Shown here: positions 9,824 to 22,864 of the stretch, piece after piece
Position numbering within the stretch: position 1 is the stretch's first letter
Layout of the letters: the number at the start of each line of letters is the position of its first letter
NCBI RefSeq assembly: GCF_041956535.1
Contig: NW_027192215.1
Coordinates: forward strand, 160,789 to 224,788
Reading direction: 5' to 3'
DNA length: 64,000 nt
Source: Calcarisporiella thermophila CBS 279.70
Taxonomy: Eukaryota; Calcarisporiellomycota
Program-made: the position numbers and the translations under genes
Notes under the pieces: generated by a model
Database searches by the model: none
Told to the model about the DNA's origin: nothing
What the model saw: only the letters and a program-made list of their open reading frames with translations

Positions 9824-11700
9824 ATGAAGGCACTGAAAAGATATTATTTTGTGAATATTAGTATTGATAATCTTAAAAATATCGTGTTCTATGTAATCAT
9901 CTCGCGATTGACTCGTTGGATACTAATAAGGATCTGGAGGCGAGGTCTGGTGGGATTCACGCTTGATATATGGAAAAGCATAGTCAAGGCAAGCTTTTAA
10001 ATGGCTCTAATTCGCAAGATGCTTGTGTTTGTGACATATTTACCTCCAATATTAATTTTAGAGAGCATTTGGCCTCTTTTGCCGCATTCCTCCAGTCCGT
10101 CGCTACATCTCTCAGAAACTTGCTGTCCCCCTTGAAGAAATTGTAAAATCGGTTGCTCCTAAAAATCATGGAACAACACGCCAGCTCTCTCTCCCGCCAA
10201 TTGGCCTCTCTGATACTCAAGTATTATACCGTCTCACTGAATATTCTAAGCTTGGAAGGGACGTGTCTGAATCATTGAGGCAGGGAAAAGTCTCTGGTGC
10301 GGTCTACCACGGAGGCGAGGAACTTGCTGATCTCTGCACCCAGGCCTATCGAATGTTTGCATTTTCAAATCCACTTCATGCCGAGCTTTTTCCTGGAGTA
10401 AATAAAATGGAGGCGGAAATAGTCAGCATGTGTCTGCATATATTCAACGCACCAAAGGAAGATGGCTGTGGAACGACAACATCAGGAGGTACAGAAAGTA
10501 TTCTAATGGCAGTGAAAGCATATAGAGATAAGGCGCGGGAAGAACGAGGTATTGTTGAACCGGAAATGTATGTAATTCGAAATTGCTTTGTTTTCTATAT
10601 TCTTTCCCAATTCAACCTCTCTGGATACTCTCTTTCAAAATTGATATTAATTTTTGAACTATTATAGAATTATTCCGGAGACCGCACATGCTGCCTTCAA
10701 CAAAGCCTGCGCGTATTTTTGTGTTAAACCCGTCATTGCACCCCTTGACTCCAAAAATTACAAGGTGGATGTTAAGGCCGTAAAGCGCCTCATCAATGGC
10801 AATACGGTGATGATTGTTGGCTCAGCTCCGTACATCGAAACTATATATCAGTGAAATCGAGATAAACATTGACTCGCCTTTTTGTTTATTGTACATAGAA
10901 ATTTTCCGCATGGTATCATAGATGATATCCCGCAGCTTGCCGCTCTGGCCAAGAAATACGGCATAGGGATGCATGTTGATTGTTGCTTAGGAGGTTTTGT
11001 TGTGCCCTTCTTAGATCGTGCGGGCTTCCCTACCGAACCTACAGATTTTCGCGTTCCAGGCGTGACTTCAATATCATGTGATACGCATAAGTATGGTTTT
11101 GCACCTAAGGGCTCTTCAGTAATTCTCTATTCCAGCAGAGCCATCCGTCAATATCAATATTTTTGCGAGCCCGATTGGATTGGAGGAGTCTATGCTAGCC
11201 CGACTATGGCTGGATCACGGCCTGGGGCATTAATAGCAGGATGTTGGGCTGCCTTAATGCGAACGGGAGAGCAAGGCTATATCGACGCAACAAGAAAGAT
11301 GGTCAAGAGTGCACGTATTATCAAAGAGGGTATAAACAACACCGAAGGGCTATTTGTGTTAGGTGATCCAAAAACTACTGTGATTGCCTTTAGTGTTAAG
11401 GACGATCCATTACTCGTCTTCGCGATTGCTTCCAGGCTCTCCAAGGAACATGGATATTATCTAACTTTGATGCAGAATCCACCAGCTGCGCATATTGCCT
11501 GTACATTGCTTACAACTGAAGAAGCCGCTGAAAATTTTTTGATTGATATAAGAAATGCAATGCACTGGGTACGACAACACCCTGAAATAAGGTGCCAGAA
11601 TTTTGAAGCAGTGCTCTATGGAACAACAGCTTCACTGCCGGATAAGAGCTTTCTTCGGGAGGGATCAGCTACATTTTTGGATGCGTTATACATGGCATAG
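9824..11700 (+). CDS. DPL1: Sphingosine/dihydrosphingosine-1-phosphate lyase
   Basis: Four exons: join(9824..9988, 10062..10567, 10668..10829, 10899..11700); 544 residues, close to the usual 560-590. The enzyme is a PLP-dependent ER-membrane protein. It cleaves phosphorylated long-chain bases to a fatty aldehyde and phosphoethanolamine, the exit step of sphingolipid breakdown. Residues about 18-45 form a hydrophobic anchor. Family blocks follow in order: GKVSGAVYHGG, SNPLHAELFPGVNKMEAE, TSGGTESILMAVKAYRD, PETAHAAFNKACAYF, NFPHGIIDDIP, HVDCCLGGFVVPF, and DTHKYGFAPKGSS with the PLP-binding lysine. Intron 1 appears to use a GC donor (AAG|GCAAGC); a GT donor five bases earlier (ATA|GTCAAG) is also in phase and would drop two residues. 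AATAAA lies at 11824. Confidence 0.93.
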
Positions 11701-11823
11701 CATTTTTTTTATTGTCGCTTTTGTTTCAGCGCTTTCCGAGGAACTATTGCATTAGCATACATTTAATAATAGTAAATAGAATAATGTGTATTTTAGGTGT
11801 CAAAGATATGTAGTTTTAAGACC

Positions 11824-11829
11824 AATAAA
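11824..11829 (+). terminator. Candidate polyadenylation signal of DPL1
   Basis: AATAAA about 125 bases after the DPL1 stop codon, within AT-rich sequence. Confidence 0.4.
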
Positions 11830-11959
11830 GCGATGATGTAAAATATACTATATAACAATGCACCTATATTGGGTATATGCCACATAAATATAAAACTATA
11901 GTTACATTGGTAGCAAATGATGAGATATATGTATGAAATTTATACTCGAAGGAGCATGA

Positions 11960-12382
11960 TTATCTCCCAGTAAGAGAACTATTTGCAGGGTTGTGCAAAG
12001 ATCCAGCTTGGAACAATGATTCCCGTGACAAACTCCATGCGGTCCACTTTTTTTTTATAGCCTCTTTCTCAGTATGAATGTTCTGTTGCTTGGGAGGTAG
12101 AGAGCGCATAGAAGACATTCGCTTTAGTTGTTGCAGAGAACTATTAAATGGTGCCTTTAAAATGCGTGCGATTAGAGATGTTCTACGGATCAGCATCGGT
12201 GATTCTGTAGCTGGATCTTTAATAGTTATGGATGAAGAGTCAGAGATGCAGTCATTAGAGGAAGATATATCTGTATTGCAGGAAAAAGATTGATCGAAAA
12301 GAGAGAGAAGCTCGTGCTCTAAATTAGAGAGCCGAATAGAGAGCTCATCGTTATTGCTCTGGATATTCTTCTGTTGATGCAT
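11960..12382 (-). CDS. Small hypothetical protein
   Basis: Frame of 140 residues on the minus strand from an ATG at 12382. The N-terminus (DELSIRLSNLEHELLSLFDQ) looks like a short coiled coil. A serine/aspartate-rich linker follows, then a basic segment (SLQQLKRMSSMRSLPPKQQ). No known domain, signal peptide or membrane segment. It is convergent with DPL1 and divergent from FMP27. It could be a real small gene or the last exon of a longer one; the antisense frame at 12078-12293 is shorter and less convincing. Function unknown. Confidence 0.45.
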   Translation of the reverse strand: MHQQKNIQSNNDELSIRLSNLEHELLSLFDQSFSCNTDISSSNDCISDSSSITIKDPATESPMLIRRTSLIARILKAPFNSSLQQLKRMSSMRSLPPKQQNIHTEKEAIKKKWTAWSLSRESLFQAGSLHNPANSSLTGR

Positions 12383-12674
12383 AACGAATGGCAGTTAAGA
12401 TATGTGCAATTACTTCGACAAATTTTTTAGAGGTTGACTTTGGCCACCGAGGGACCAAAATGTTTGAAGTGGTAAATTTGGGGAAATAGTCACAATACAA
12501 ATTAGTGCTGAAAAAATGCGGAAATGAGTGCAAAAAGAAAATTTAACCCCAAAGTCTTCTGATTGTTATTCATATGTCGTATCCATAATTTTTACGGTTC
12601 TCTTGCTCTACATCCATTTTCTGGCCACGAAATAATTGTTATTTTACTGAAGAGGACTTCAGGGCAATGACATC

Positions 12675-15600
12675 ATGTCAGTATCTACCCAGCATGTCCT
12701 AATCTCTCTTCTACTACTCTTCTTCTCCTATTTCTGCATCCGGTCGATTTTCCGTTTACTCGAAAAGCATTTTCGTATTCGCGTACGGCGCTTCGGCTTC
12801 TTCTCTATCACAGACCTACAGTATGAATGGTTTCCTAATGAAGAAGCTACTTCGCGTTTCATTCGCCTTGAATTTGCAAAAATGCGTCTACTTATGAAGC
12901 GCACTCTCGCTACACCTGAGGCAAATAGTAGCGAGGGGCCTCGGAGCAGCGCATGGATTACCCTGTATGTACGCGATCTAAAATTAACATTATCCACATT
13001 TGATGTGGTGAAGGCGACAAAGTCAAGTAAGCAACGGAAATCTATCGTGCAACGAATTCCATGGTGGTATACGCTCTCTATTGTGCGAATTTTAATGGAG
13101 TGGCTCAGCGCGGTACCAATGCAATTCTTTTTAAGTGGACTCGCAAACTATGTCGATCTACGAATAGAACGATTCCGTGTTTCTGTAGGGGATTTAGGAG
13201 TTCTTGAGGTCGATAATATCTCCACGGGGCTTAAGCTTTTTGCACAAGTGATAATGCAAGAGGGGCGATATTCAACAACATGTGCAACAAATCCTGCAGG
13301 TCTGACTTCTGCTTCATCAGATTCAGAAGAAGTAGAACATGTTCAACACTCTCCCAAGAATAGCCGACATCTTTTTGCTGATAAATTTCTCAAAATATTC
13401 ATAAACTACTCATGTATCCGAGTGCGAGATATCACTTCTGCACAGCTTATCTTACAAAATACTCCGTTAGCCTCACTCTTACGTTCGAGTGCGATGACAG
13501 CGTTATCCGCTTCAACAACTACGTACGTCCCACCCGCGATGGAAATCCCTGGTGTGATAAATCTGGTGATATCTTGCCATCTAAACCCTGCTTGTACAAA
13601 ACTAAAGACATTTGAGGTTAACTTCACGGTGGACGATATGATCTTTGGAGTGGATGCCTTACTACGCATACAAAACGCACTGAAACCTACCTCTACCGGA
13701 AGCCATGAGCCACCGACAAAATCAACAGAATCGCGTCGTGGCCGCCGCACTTTTCGTATCGGTGGAAAACGGGCTTCTCCGCCTTCAACTGCCGCTCCCA
13801 AATGTCATTTTAATTCGGTTAACATCAATATATCAAAGATCGTGTTCCTCTACGAGTGTACACCACATCTCCCATTTTCACTCGCTTTATTCGTAAACAA
13901 GCTAACCACCAACATCTTAATCGAAGCGCAGCACTCGCAACGTCGTCATCATCACTTCCGGGGTCAAGCTTTAAACGTGATGCCATATCAATTCGTCGCT
14001 TCTATTTCACTGATGCATTTAGACGCAGTTGAGGCACCTATAATGGCATATAATAAGTTGCGATCGATTCAGCCGAACTGGTTCACATTAGAGAAGATGG
14101 ATATGGTGTTAAAAGCAACAGCACTTCCAGCCTCAAATCAGTTCGAGACAGTAGATGAAGGAGACCCTAATGCCTTCTCTTTAATTATGAAGCTTAATCT
14201 TGAATCACCACGTGTGGTTCTTGATATAGCCAAAGTAAGCAAAATAATAGAAGAGGTGGGAAATTTCGGTAATACGGAGCGCGATACGAAAAATGCACAA
14301 ACCAGCATTTCGGAGGCGTCTTTATTCAGGTATATATTATTTTCACCACAATATGCTTGATATATTTTATTTAATCTTGCGTGTATTATACAGTTTTCTG
14401 CCAAAAGCCGATATTAACATAACGGTGCTTTCTCCTGCTCTCAAAATATTACAACCTGATGGTCATAAGAGCCTGCTATTTTGCCTAGAAGAAATACTTT
14501 TTGAAGCGAGTTGCGCCTATGCAGTAGATACCGAAGATTCGGATGTATCAGACAATATCTTGACAATGCAGCGGAGGATCTCTCTTGCCACAAATTCTCG
14601 GAAGACATCCACTGGTTTCCTATCTTCCCTATCAACCAGGTCCAATAGCGCATGGAGCGGCTATTTTGATCTGATTGCGTCCCTAAAGATAATTGGCATT
14701 TCATTGGAAACTTTGAAGAGCGGAAGTTCTCTCGGAGGTGACGAGAGTATTATTCTATTGCCTGTCTTTGAGGGAAACCTTAAGGGCTATTGTCCTGCAA
14801 GCACTGATCGAGATGGGAGTGGGATTGGCGGAATCGATATTTATTCAATGCAGAATGATGTTTCAGTAACCATTGCAAAACTGACTCTAAATGGATGGGC
14901 TGGTTGTGGAGCTGACCTTGAAAATACTCTCGAAATTTTATTCTCTACTCAAGCAGCCCTTTTTGCGCACACTCTCACATCACCGACTCCATCTTTTGCA
15001 AAAATTAAAGTTGAGGATAGCCGCGTGAGCTCGAGAGCTAAGTCGTTATTACTCGATAATGCTACATGGCACATCTCCCTTGCTTCATTTGAAGTAACCT
15101 TCATTGGTACAGATGCCACCAAGCCTACACTTCCTGGCAGTCCAATGCCGGCATATGATCGAAAAGGTGGCTTAAGGGTACACTTGGAATCCATGACAAT
15201 TGATTGCAGGGGAGCTTCAGTTAGTAACAACACACTGAGCGGTCAAAGCTTGAGTTTCGGAAATAAGGGCTTGGATGCGAATGCCGGACAAACAGTGGTT
15301 TTTGCTAAGTCAAAAAAGTTACGGATAACTGGTGTTATGGTTTCTCCCTACACAGGTATTCTAGTGGATCGCCGTGATGACTTACTTAATATACCGCAGA
15401 TGGAGGTGGCTGCCGCAATAGCTAAAGAAAAGGCTGAGTTGATATCAAAAGAGAAGATTCAAGTCCGAGTGAAGCAATTCAATGTTTCGTTTTCTTTGGC
15501 GAATTACTACTGCTGTTTATTGGCATGTGCAGGAGTAATGAAGATAATGCAAAGTGCAGGAAAAATAATACCTAGGTAAACCGTTGACTTTTATCCCATT

Positions 15601-18600
15601 TTGAATTAAACAGAATTTTGAATCTTTAACTTAATTACAGAGAAAGCGCTTCTAACTCGGATTCCCAAGCTCAAAAGCCTGCTGGCGATTCTACTCTCCC
15701 AAATAAACCTCAGTTATCAATTGTAATCGATCAAGTCAATATCTCCGCGCTCTTGCCTGGCCAACTCAAGCTCTTCTCTCGCATTGATTTTATTGACATA
15801 CGTTCTAATCCTGAAACCGCCATTAACCAGGATGATCACGCCACAGTGTCATGTATAAGGATCTTCGTCGTTTCACCTTACTGTAGCAACCTGTGGGAAG
15901 AGCTCATTGGTATTGACAGTGTGCATATTGGAGGAGAATCAAGTCCTGAAGACAGTTTAACGGTGATCAAGGTCCCTCTATTACGGCTCAGAGTTCCTTT
16001 TAACTATGTCCTCGCCAATATTCTTGATAACGGAATTGCCACTTTCAAGGCAGTGAAGAAATTATACGTTCGCTTTATGAAGCCTGGTATGCCAGAGCCG
16101 GTTGAACCTATTCCCAAATCGCCCGCTATTATGAAGCGATTCCGTTTGGAGGCAGATGTCATAACGCTGATTATTGAGGATGATCCATTTGAAGCGAAAT
16201 TAAATCTTATCTGGAGAACAGGATGCGGTGTACAACGAGAAAGGTTATGGCGTGAAGCTGCATTTCAAGCAAAAGTGGACGCAATGAACGCAAACGCAAA
16301 TCAAACTGTAGGTGGAGGAGGAGAGGCTGACCAAAATGAATTTCCAGCAGATGGGCAAGAAGTCCAGGAAGAAGCCAATTGGAAAGTGAACATCCAGGAA
16401 GCGTGGGATAAGCTGCTGCAATATAATTCACAAGAGTGGTTAAAACGAATACAAACTGCACGTGAAAAGCAATGGCAACATCAACATTGGCAACGCCAGT
16501 TACTCCAACAAGCCAATCCAATTCGCCTTGGCGCAACGCATATGTCCGATTTTGAAGACGAAATTTTGGAAGCACAACAGTTACCAATTGCTTTGGCAGA
16601 ACCCGGAAACTATCCACCTTTATTAAAGGTGACTTTCTACCGGCCAAAGTTGACGTTCTCTCCGCCCAGTTTTCCAATAGAGAAAGCAAAAGCTTTCCTA
16701 CACGAAGTTGGAAAGGGAATGCCACTAGATATTGAATTACAAACTTTTATCCCACTTCGACTTAAATGGACGATGGAAGAAGCTTCTGTGTTAATCAGAG
16801 ACTATCCTATGCCGTTACTACATATACCACCGATGAATAGAGAAGATACTTCTCCAATCGCTTATGTATTTGATGGCGACTTTATTATTGGAGAGGAAAT
16901 GACCGATGAGGAGAGTGTGAGATATGTCGATGTGACGATTTGGAGTCTCGAGGGGGATTTAGCGGATGAGTATTTGATGCGAGTTGAGCGTGTTGCAACC
17001 CCAATCAAGTTTTTCTCGACAGTACATGTGGATATATACACTCCATATGTGACACGCCTCTGCTGGTCAATGTCCGTACAGCCTGCAATACAAGAACTCG
17101 TGCGTGTGATTGACACTTTTACTCATCCCACTGTCGATCCCTCAGAAAAAACTGGCTTCTGGGATAAGATTAGGCTAATGCACCATACTCGGACTACTAT
17201 CGATTTTCATGGGGAAGGTGGTGTAGTTTTATCGGTTAAAGGAATGCGTGATCCCTATGCTACTCACGAGGATGGGGCAGGCTTAGCAATGGTTTGGAAG
17301 AAACGTGTTCAATTGCGGCTGGGGATACCTAATGAGGAACAAGAATTTCTCCAAGTTGACAGCGAAGAATCAATTTTAGTTATTCCCAATTTAGAAGCCC
17401 TTGCTTTTGCCGACCAAGTACCCCCCGTTTCGGCATCATCTTCATCATCAATATCCTCAGGGTTTGGTTCTAAAATATCAAAAAACGCAGGAAATTGGCT
17501 TGTGGACGATCTACCTTTTCAAAAAGTACTTACAAAACTGTCGGGAGGAGTTCGATGGGGCTTAGGGCTACATTTTGAACGTACTTGTCCTAGCAGGTGT
17601 CTTAACTGCAATAACCAACGCATGTGTCGTTTTTTCAATTTTATACCACATTATGAGGTAAAATATCGGGTTCCTCAACATGCGATTGCACCCGAGGGAA
17701 TGGTAATTAAGATTTCTTTTTTAGTTTGCACTATCAACACATTGTACATTATTAATTTTCCAACACCTTTAGGAATACGACTCGTTCGCTGGGTTTCGGT
17801 CTGACTCTATGCATGGCTCTCTAAGTGTCATAAGCCCGCTCGGCAAATTTGTCGGAATTGCAGGCACGCCTCATAACGCAGCACATCTTACTCCACGTGT
17901 GGCGGACCACTTTTGGAAATGGTGTCGTCTATTTGGAGCCGAAACACCTTCAATTCCGATCAAACAGGGAAAGCTATTCCCATCACTCGAGAAACCGGGA
18001 AAAAAATTCACGAAGAACCTAGGCACGCTAGCATTCAAGGTGTGCATGTCTCCACTGTCGATTGGTTATATTTACAAAGAAGACACGTTTATTGAGGGGA
18101 TAGGCGAAGGAGGTGCAGATTCGCTGGGCCTTAAGGCAGCAGTAAGCTCATTCAGTTTTGACTTGCATCAACGAAGAAAGAAATCTGTGATTATAGTCGA
18201 CCATTTGGGACCTCTTGAAAGACCGCAATGGACCTTGCCGGCGGTAGAGATTGTGCTACGAGAGCTGGATTTGCGCGCAATTCATGCAAAATATATTCGA
18301 AAGCAACAAAATGTAAATATGGCATCGAACTCATCCACAGGCTCATCGAACTCTTCACTTTCTTCTACATTCACCTTCTCGCCTGGTGCTCGAATCACTT
18401 CTGCTTATGATTCCCAACAACAAACGCGTATTTCTCCCGAAGAGCCCGCCAATGATCGTGATGATATGTTCCAATGGATGGATTTAGATGACTTTACTGA
18501 ATTGAGCATCATGCCTTATCCCCCAGATATACATCCTGACATAAAAGTTATTCCCTTTGGTTATTCGCCGCTGCTCGTGTTTTTCAAGCAAATGGATGCT

Positions 18601-21600
18601 CAAACCGCGGAAGAGCAGGAGGGAATACCACCCATGCATAGCTGTATTCTTGGAACCGGGGAAGAAGCTAGAATTGTGCAACTACGGCTATTTCTGAAGC
18701 GGCTACACGCAGTGGAGACGGAAATTAAGAATATCTCAAATTTCGAGGTATGTTCAGTTTTATTTACTTTTGCACATATTCTTTATAACTCATAAATATA
18801 TAATATTCAAGAGTGGCAAGCAGCCAATTTTCGATATGGGGGAATTGCACAGAAAACGGAATGCGCTTAGAAGACACATTCGAATGCTTCAGGGGCACGA
18901 CCCGATGCATCGACTCATGTCTTCTTCTTCATTTTCCTCTCTTGAACTCGACCCCAAATACTCAGTACCTTCATCTACAAACAATATGTCGCCAAATCTA
19001 GATAGTAGTGGCCACTTTAGCCTACGCTATGTTGTTCACAATGCAGAGATTTGTTGGAACAATGCAATTCGCAACGTAATCTACAAATGCATGGATTTAC
19101 GTGAACAACATAAAGGGCTGAAATATTATATGTCGATGACTGCTGTACGATTCCTTCGGGATTTAACTGCTGCTGTTGGGCAGGGACACGAAGATAACCT
19201 TAGACAGCCTCATTCTGCATCTGATTCGTTGCGTGCAGATTCACCCGATTCTGAAGGAGCTGACATGGCCCAAGAGCTGATACGCCAGCTTATTGCAGAT
19301 CAAGAAAGCAACTTTGTTGCACAAAATGAAACGGTGGTGGAGATTGAGGCAAAAGAAGGGGACCAGAGCGACGTTTCATCAATTGATTTGAAAGGAGAAG
19401 TGGAAGCAGATGAGAAGCTTCCGCCCGGCTACTCAATGGAAAATGATTCCTTAGTAGAGTTCATTAACCTACAAATCAATCTCCAGAGCGATAAAAATCC
19501 CGGTGTGAGTGTGATCCCTGCTGCAGAACGGCTTCAGGTCAAGTGGCGCAACATTATTGATGAGAGTGTAGCTATCACTGATGATAACCGGAATCGAATT
19601 GTGAAACGTCGAATAAATTGTCGAATGGATAATGCGCAATTTTTCGTTGCGAAAAAAGCAGATTTCAAAGATCTGGTGCCGGAGGGATTTGCGTGCGGTG
19701 ATTGCTACGGTTCACGTGGTCGTGAAAGCTGGCCAGTCTGGATTCCGCTAGAGACCTTAATTGATCATGAAAGTCAGCCGAGATGGTTTGAAAGAGTGGT
19801 ACCACGTACCTCCATGTCATTGCAATATGATAAATTTAACTCGCTGTGGATTAAGAAAAGTCGTCCTGCCGCAGATAACCGTCGTAGTTCATGGGCACCC
19901 CTCAGAGATGACGACCCGGAATCGCGTTTCGACGATCGGGTAGATTTACTACGAGTAACCTGTCCACGGATCGTATTTACAGCAGACTCGGCTCAGTATT
20001 GTGCATATTATGATGTAGTTACCGACCTGCTAATGTATTTAGAACCACGTAAGAAGGAGCGTATGGAACGAGTTAAAGAAATTCTTCTCGCAGCGGATCC
20101 CGATGACTTGGCGGGTGCACCTGAAACACTTGCAATGCTGCAGGATCGCGTAAGGCAACTGCACGAACTTCGCCTACAAGTAATGGAAAATATTGAGAAT
20201 ACGACAAAACGTCTCTCCAAAGAATATGTAGCAGTAAAGCATAGCCTGATTAATGCCCAGGAGGAACTTTACATGATGATGACCGCGATCACACAGGCAC
20301 AAAGTAGCCGAAGAGAAACAGTGGGTGAGGTAAAGACAGCAATGAAGGTGTTAGTTTCCGCAGAAGAGCTCGTTTGGTGTATGATGTTAGATGCGCATAA
20401 TCCATTATGTGAGTGGACATTATCAGAACCCAACTTACTGTGGATAACAAATGAGGACCATTCGATGGTTTATTTGGTTGAGATAAACCAGTTTAACCTC
20501 ATTAACCGTCTTCCTGCACCTACTTTTGAGGAATTGCTTGCTCCTTATTTCGACGAACGACGCCCGCCTGACTTTTTCAGAAACAAGATGCTTCGTGTGT
20601 ATCTGCGTGAGATGGCTCCCGTCGGGGGGATACAAGTGATAGAGCACCTTGAAGTGAATATATTTCCCCTGCGCGTACAGATGTCATATGACGTCGCCAA
20701 GCAACTGGTGATGTATATTTTTCCTGAAAAGGCTCGAACAGGTTCTCCGGATGCTATCCATAATGCCAAGAGTACTGGTGCCAACAGTCCATATACCTCG
20801 ATAAATCCGGGTACGATTGAAGCTGCATCACGTAAGCGTAGAGGTGGTTTAAATGACACCCAAAACGAAGATATGGATGCCATTACTGTTGGAACTTCAG
20901 ACGCCATAAGCATATCATCTAAGCGACGCGGAATTTGGACAATTTCAACAGAACCAGAAGAATGGTTGGATGAGCTACATTTAATGAAAACGCGTGCATC
21001 ACAAAACCGGACATTCATTTATATAAAAGTACCTGAAGCAACTCATTGCCTTAGCTACCAGGTAAGTTCTTATACAGTTTAAACACTTTACTTGTCTGGA
21101 AACTAAAACATCTTCCCACTTGTTTAGGGCGCGAAAACAAAAAATATTGAGGATTTTAAAGATTTTGTATTCCGAATGCCAACTTTCGAGTACCAGAACA
21201 AAACTTGGACTTGGCTCGAGTTTATGGTTCAATTAAAAAAGGGTATTTTATACACTGTTTCACATTTGGAAATAGGACTGTATGCTAATATTATTGCATT
21301 GTAGATATCATGGGAACAGTCATAGCACATGCGGCGGCACTAATGAAAGAAAAGATTCTCCCTCGTCGACACAAATACATTCGTCGTCCCTCTAATCCAA
21401 GCAGCCTGCTCTTGCTTGAAGATGTGAATATTGACCCAACTGACTCTACACCGTCCCTCCCACTTGATCTTGGTGATAGCCGCGAGATGGTAATAGAGCA
21501 AGGACAGTACGAAGGTTGTGAAAGGGAGGAGTGCCTAGAAAATACGGATATAAACCCCGAATCAAATCAATTTATGGTCACCAAACCGACGGTTAGTGAA

Positions 21601-21979
21601 GGCAACGTTAGTGTGTCTCCCTCCCCAGCATTAAGGCCCACACAGTCAGAACAAGCTGGCCATAAACTGTTGTCAGGATTCAAGTATGGTTTTCTGTTGA
21701 TGGCGCATAATTTCAAGATTTACAATTGTGACATTTGATAGATTTATGAAATTTAAGAAGCGAGAACTTGATGTTGCTTCAGATGATGAGCTCGTACAAA
21801 AGGTAAATATAATATTCAATTTGTTCATTTATTAGTTGATTCACACTGTGGTAAATCAATAGGATAAAAAATTGCAATCCCAAAGATATTCTCCTTCAAG
21901 CCTACGATCACAAAAACCAGGCAACGATATGGAGAAGGGGAAAATGCTTTTGGGTAAAAACTACAGTCCTGGATATTGA
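12675..21979 (+). CDS. FMP27: Bridge-like lipid transfer protein, Fmp27/Hobbit family
   Basis: Nine exons: join(12675..14329, 14394..15575, 15641..17702, 17773..18747, 18812..21061, 21128..21242, 21305..21683, 21742..21802, 21863..21979); 2931 residues with all phases consistent. Residues about 7-29 are a membrane anchor, as in Fmp27/Hobbit/SABRE. The diagnostic GFWDK motif is at about residue 1450 (SEKTGFWDKIRLMHHTR), within the Fmp27 GFWDK domain. The later segment near residue 2260 (ESWPVWIPLETLIDHESQPRW) fits the Fmp27 WPPW region. A coiled-coil stretch follows (about 2400-2480), and the C-terminus is basic and low-complexity. Such proteins form long grooves that carry phospholipids at ER-plasma membrane or mitochondrial contacts. 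Yeast Fmp27 is about 2600 residues. Inserts rich in Ser, Glu and Gln lengthen this one. Confidence 0.92.
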
Positions 21980-22864
21980 TCTTTTTCTTGATTGTTTTTA
22001 GCTATTTGCATTTATTCAAACTATAGAATTTATCTAATTTACCTTTATTGATATATATTTTTCATTGATATTTACCGATACCCCAGTGTTATATTATTTT
22101 CTGAATGCCACATTACATAATTTACAATAAAACATTGATAGAAAGTATACACACCCATTGAGATGTCCTAAGGCAATGTTAAACTATTAATTTATTTTCA
22201 TATTTTTAATAAAACTTGTACATCACGGGTTTTTAAAGGAATGGTTACTAGAGAAAGTGATTGAGGTTTGGTATGGAATATTTTCATATTATTGACCTTG
22301 CTCGACCATGTATTTGGTTATTATAATCGGCTCTAAAAAGAGTTAAAAATTTTGTATGCATTAATTGTCCAAACAATATGCTATAGCAACCTCGCCACAT
22401 TATCATATACAATTTATTAGAATGCAAAGTAATTCCTGGTTTTTTTGTCATTTAATCAAATTACAAATTTCAATAAAATATAAGAAAAAAATCAATAAAT
22501 AAAAAGAAATTTACAAAAAATTCATGAATTAAATAAAATTTTTGAAACTTTTGCTTTTTTAAATTTTTTATTTGTCAATTTTTAAAGAATTTTTTATATA
22601 AATTTTCTATTGTTATATTTCCAAATTCTTTTCACTCTCATGGAAATCCAATGTTATAAAAATAATTTTGTATCCATGTTATATAGTATTTTAATATTAA
22701 AAACTTATTTCAAGTTTTACAGAGATCTAATTATTGTAGAATTTATGTCAATAATTATTTAGCGAACAAATAGCCAAAGCTACGTAATATTCAATCGATG
22801 CCAATAATCCTAATATGGACAATTGAGTTCTCCAAATTTCTTTTTAACAACTCGTTTTAAAATC
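21980..22864. other. AT-rich intergenic region
   Basis: About 885 bases, extremely AT-rich around 22430-22640 with runs of A and T. No coding frame, RNA gene or repeat family is supported. It holds the FMP27 3' flank and ETR1 promoter. Confidence 0.6.

Noticed and set aside
9824-11700. Reading the PLP enzyme as a glutamate or tyrosine decarboxylase
   Set aside because: Motif order, the N-terminal membrane anchor and the DTHKYG context match sphingosine-phosphate lyase.
16207-16725. 172-codon minus-strand frame in FMP27
   Set aside because: Antisense to FMP27 coding sequence; no family features.
20545-21018. 157-codon minus-strand frame in FMP27
   Set aside because: Antisense shadow of the Fmp27 exon 5 frame.
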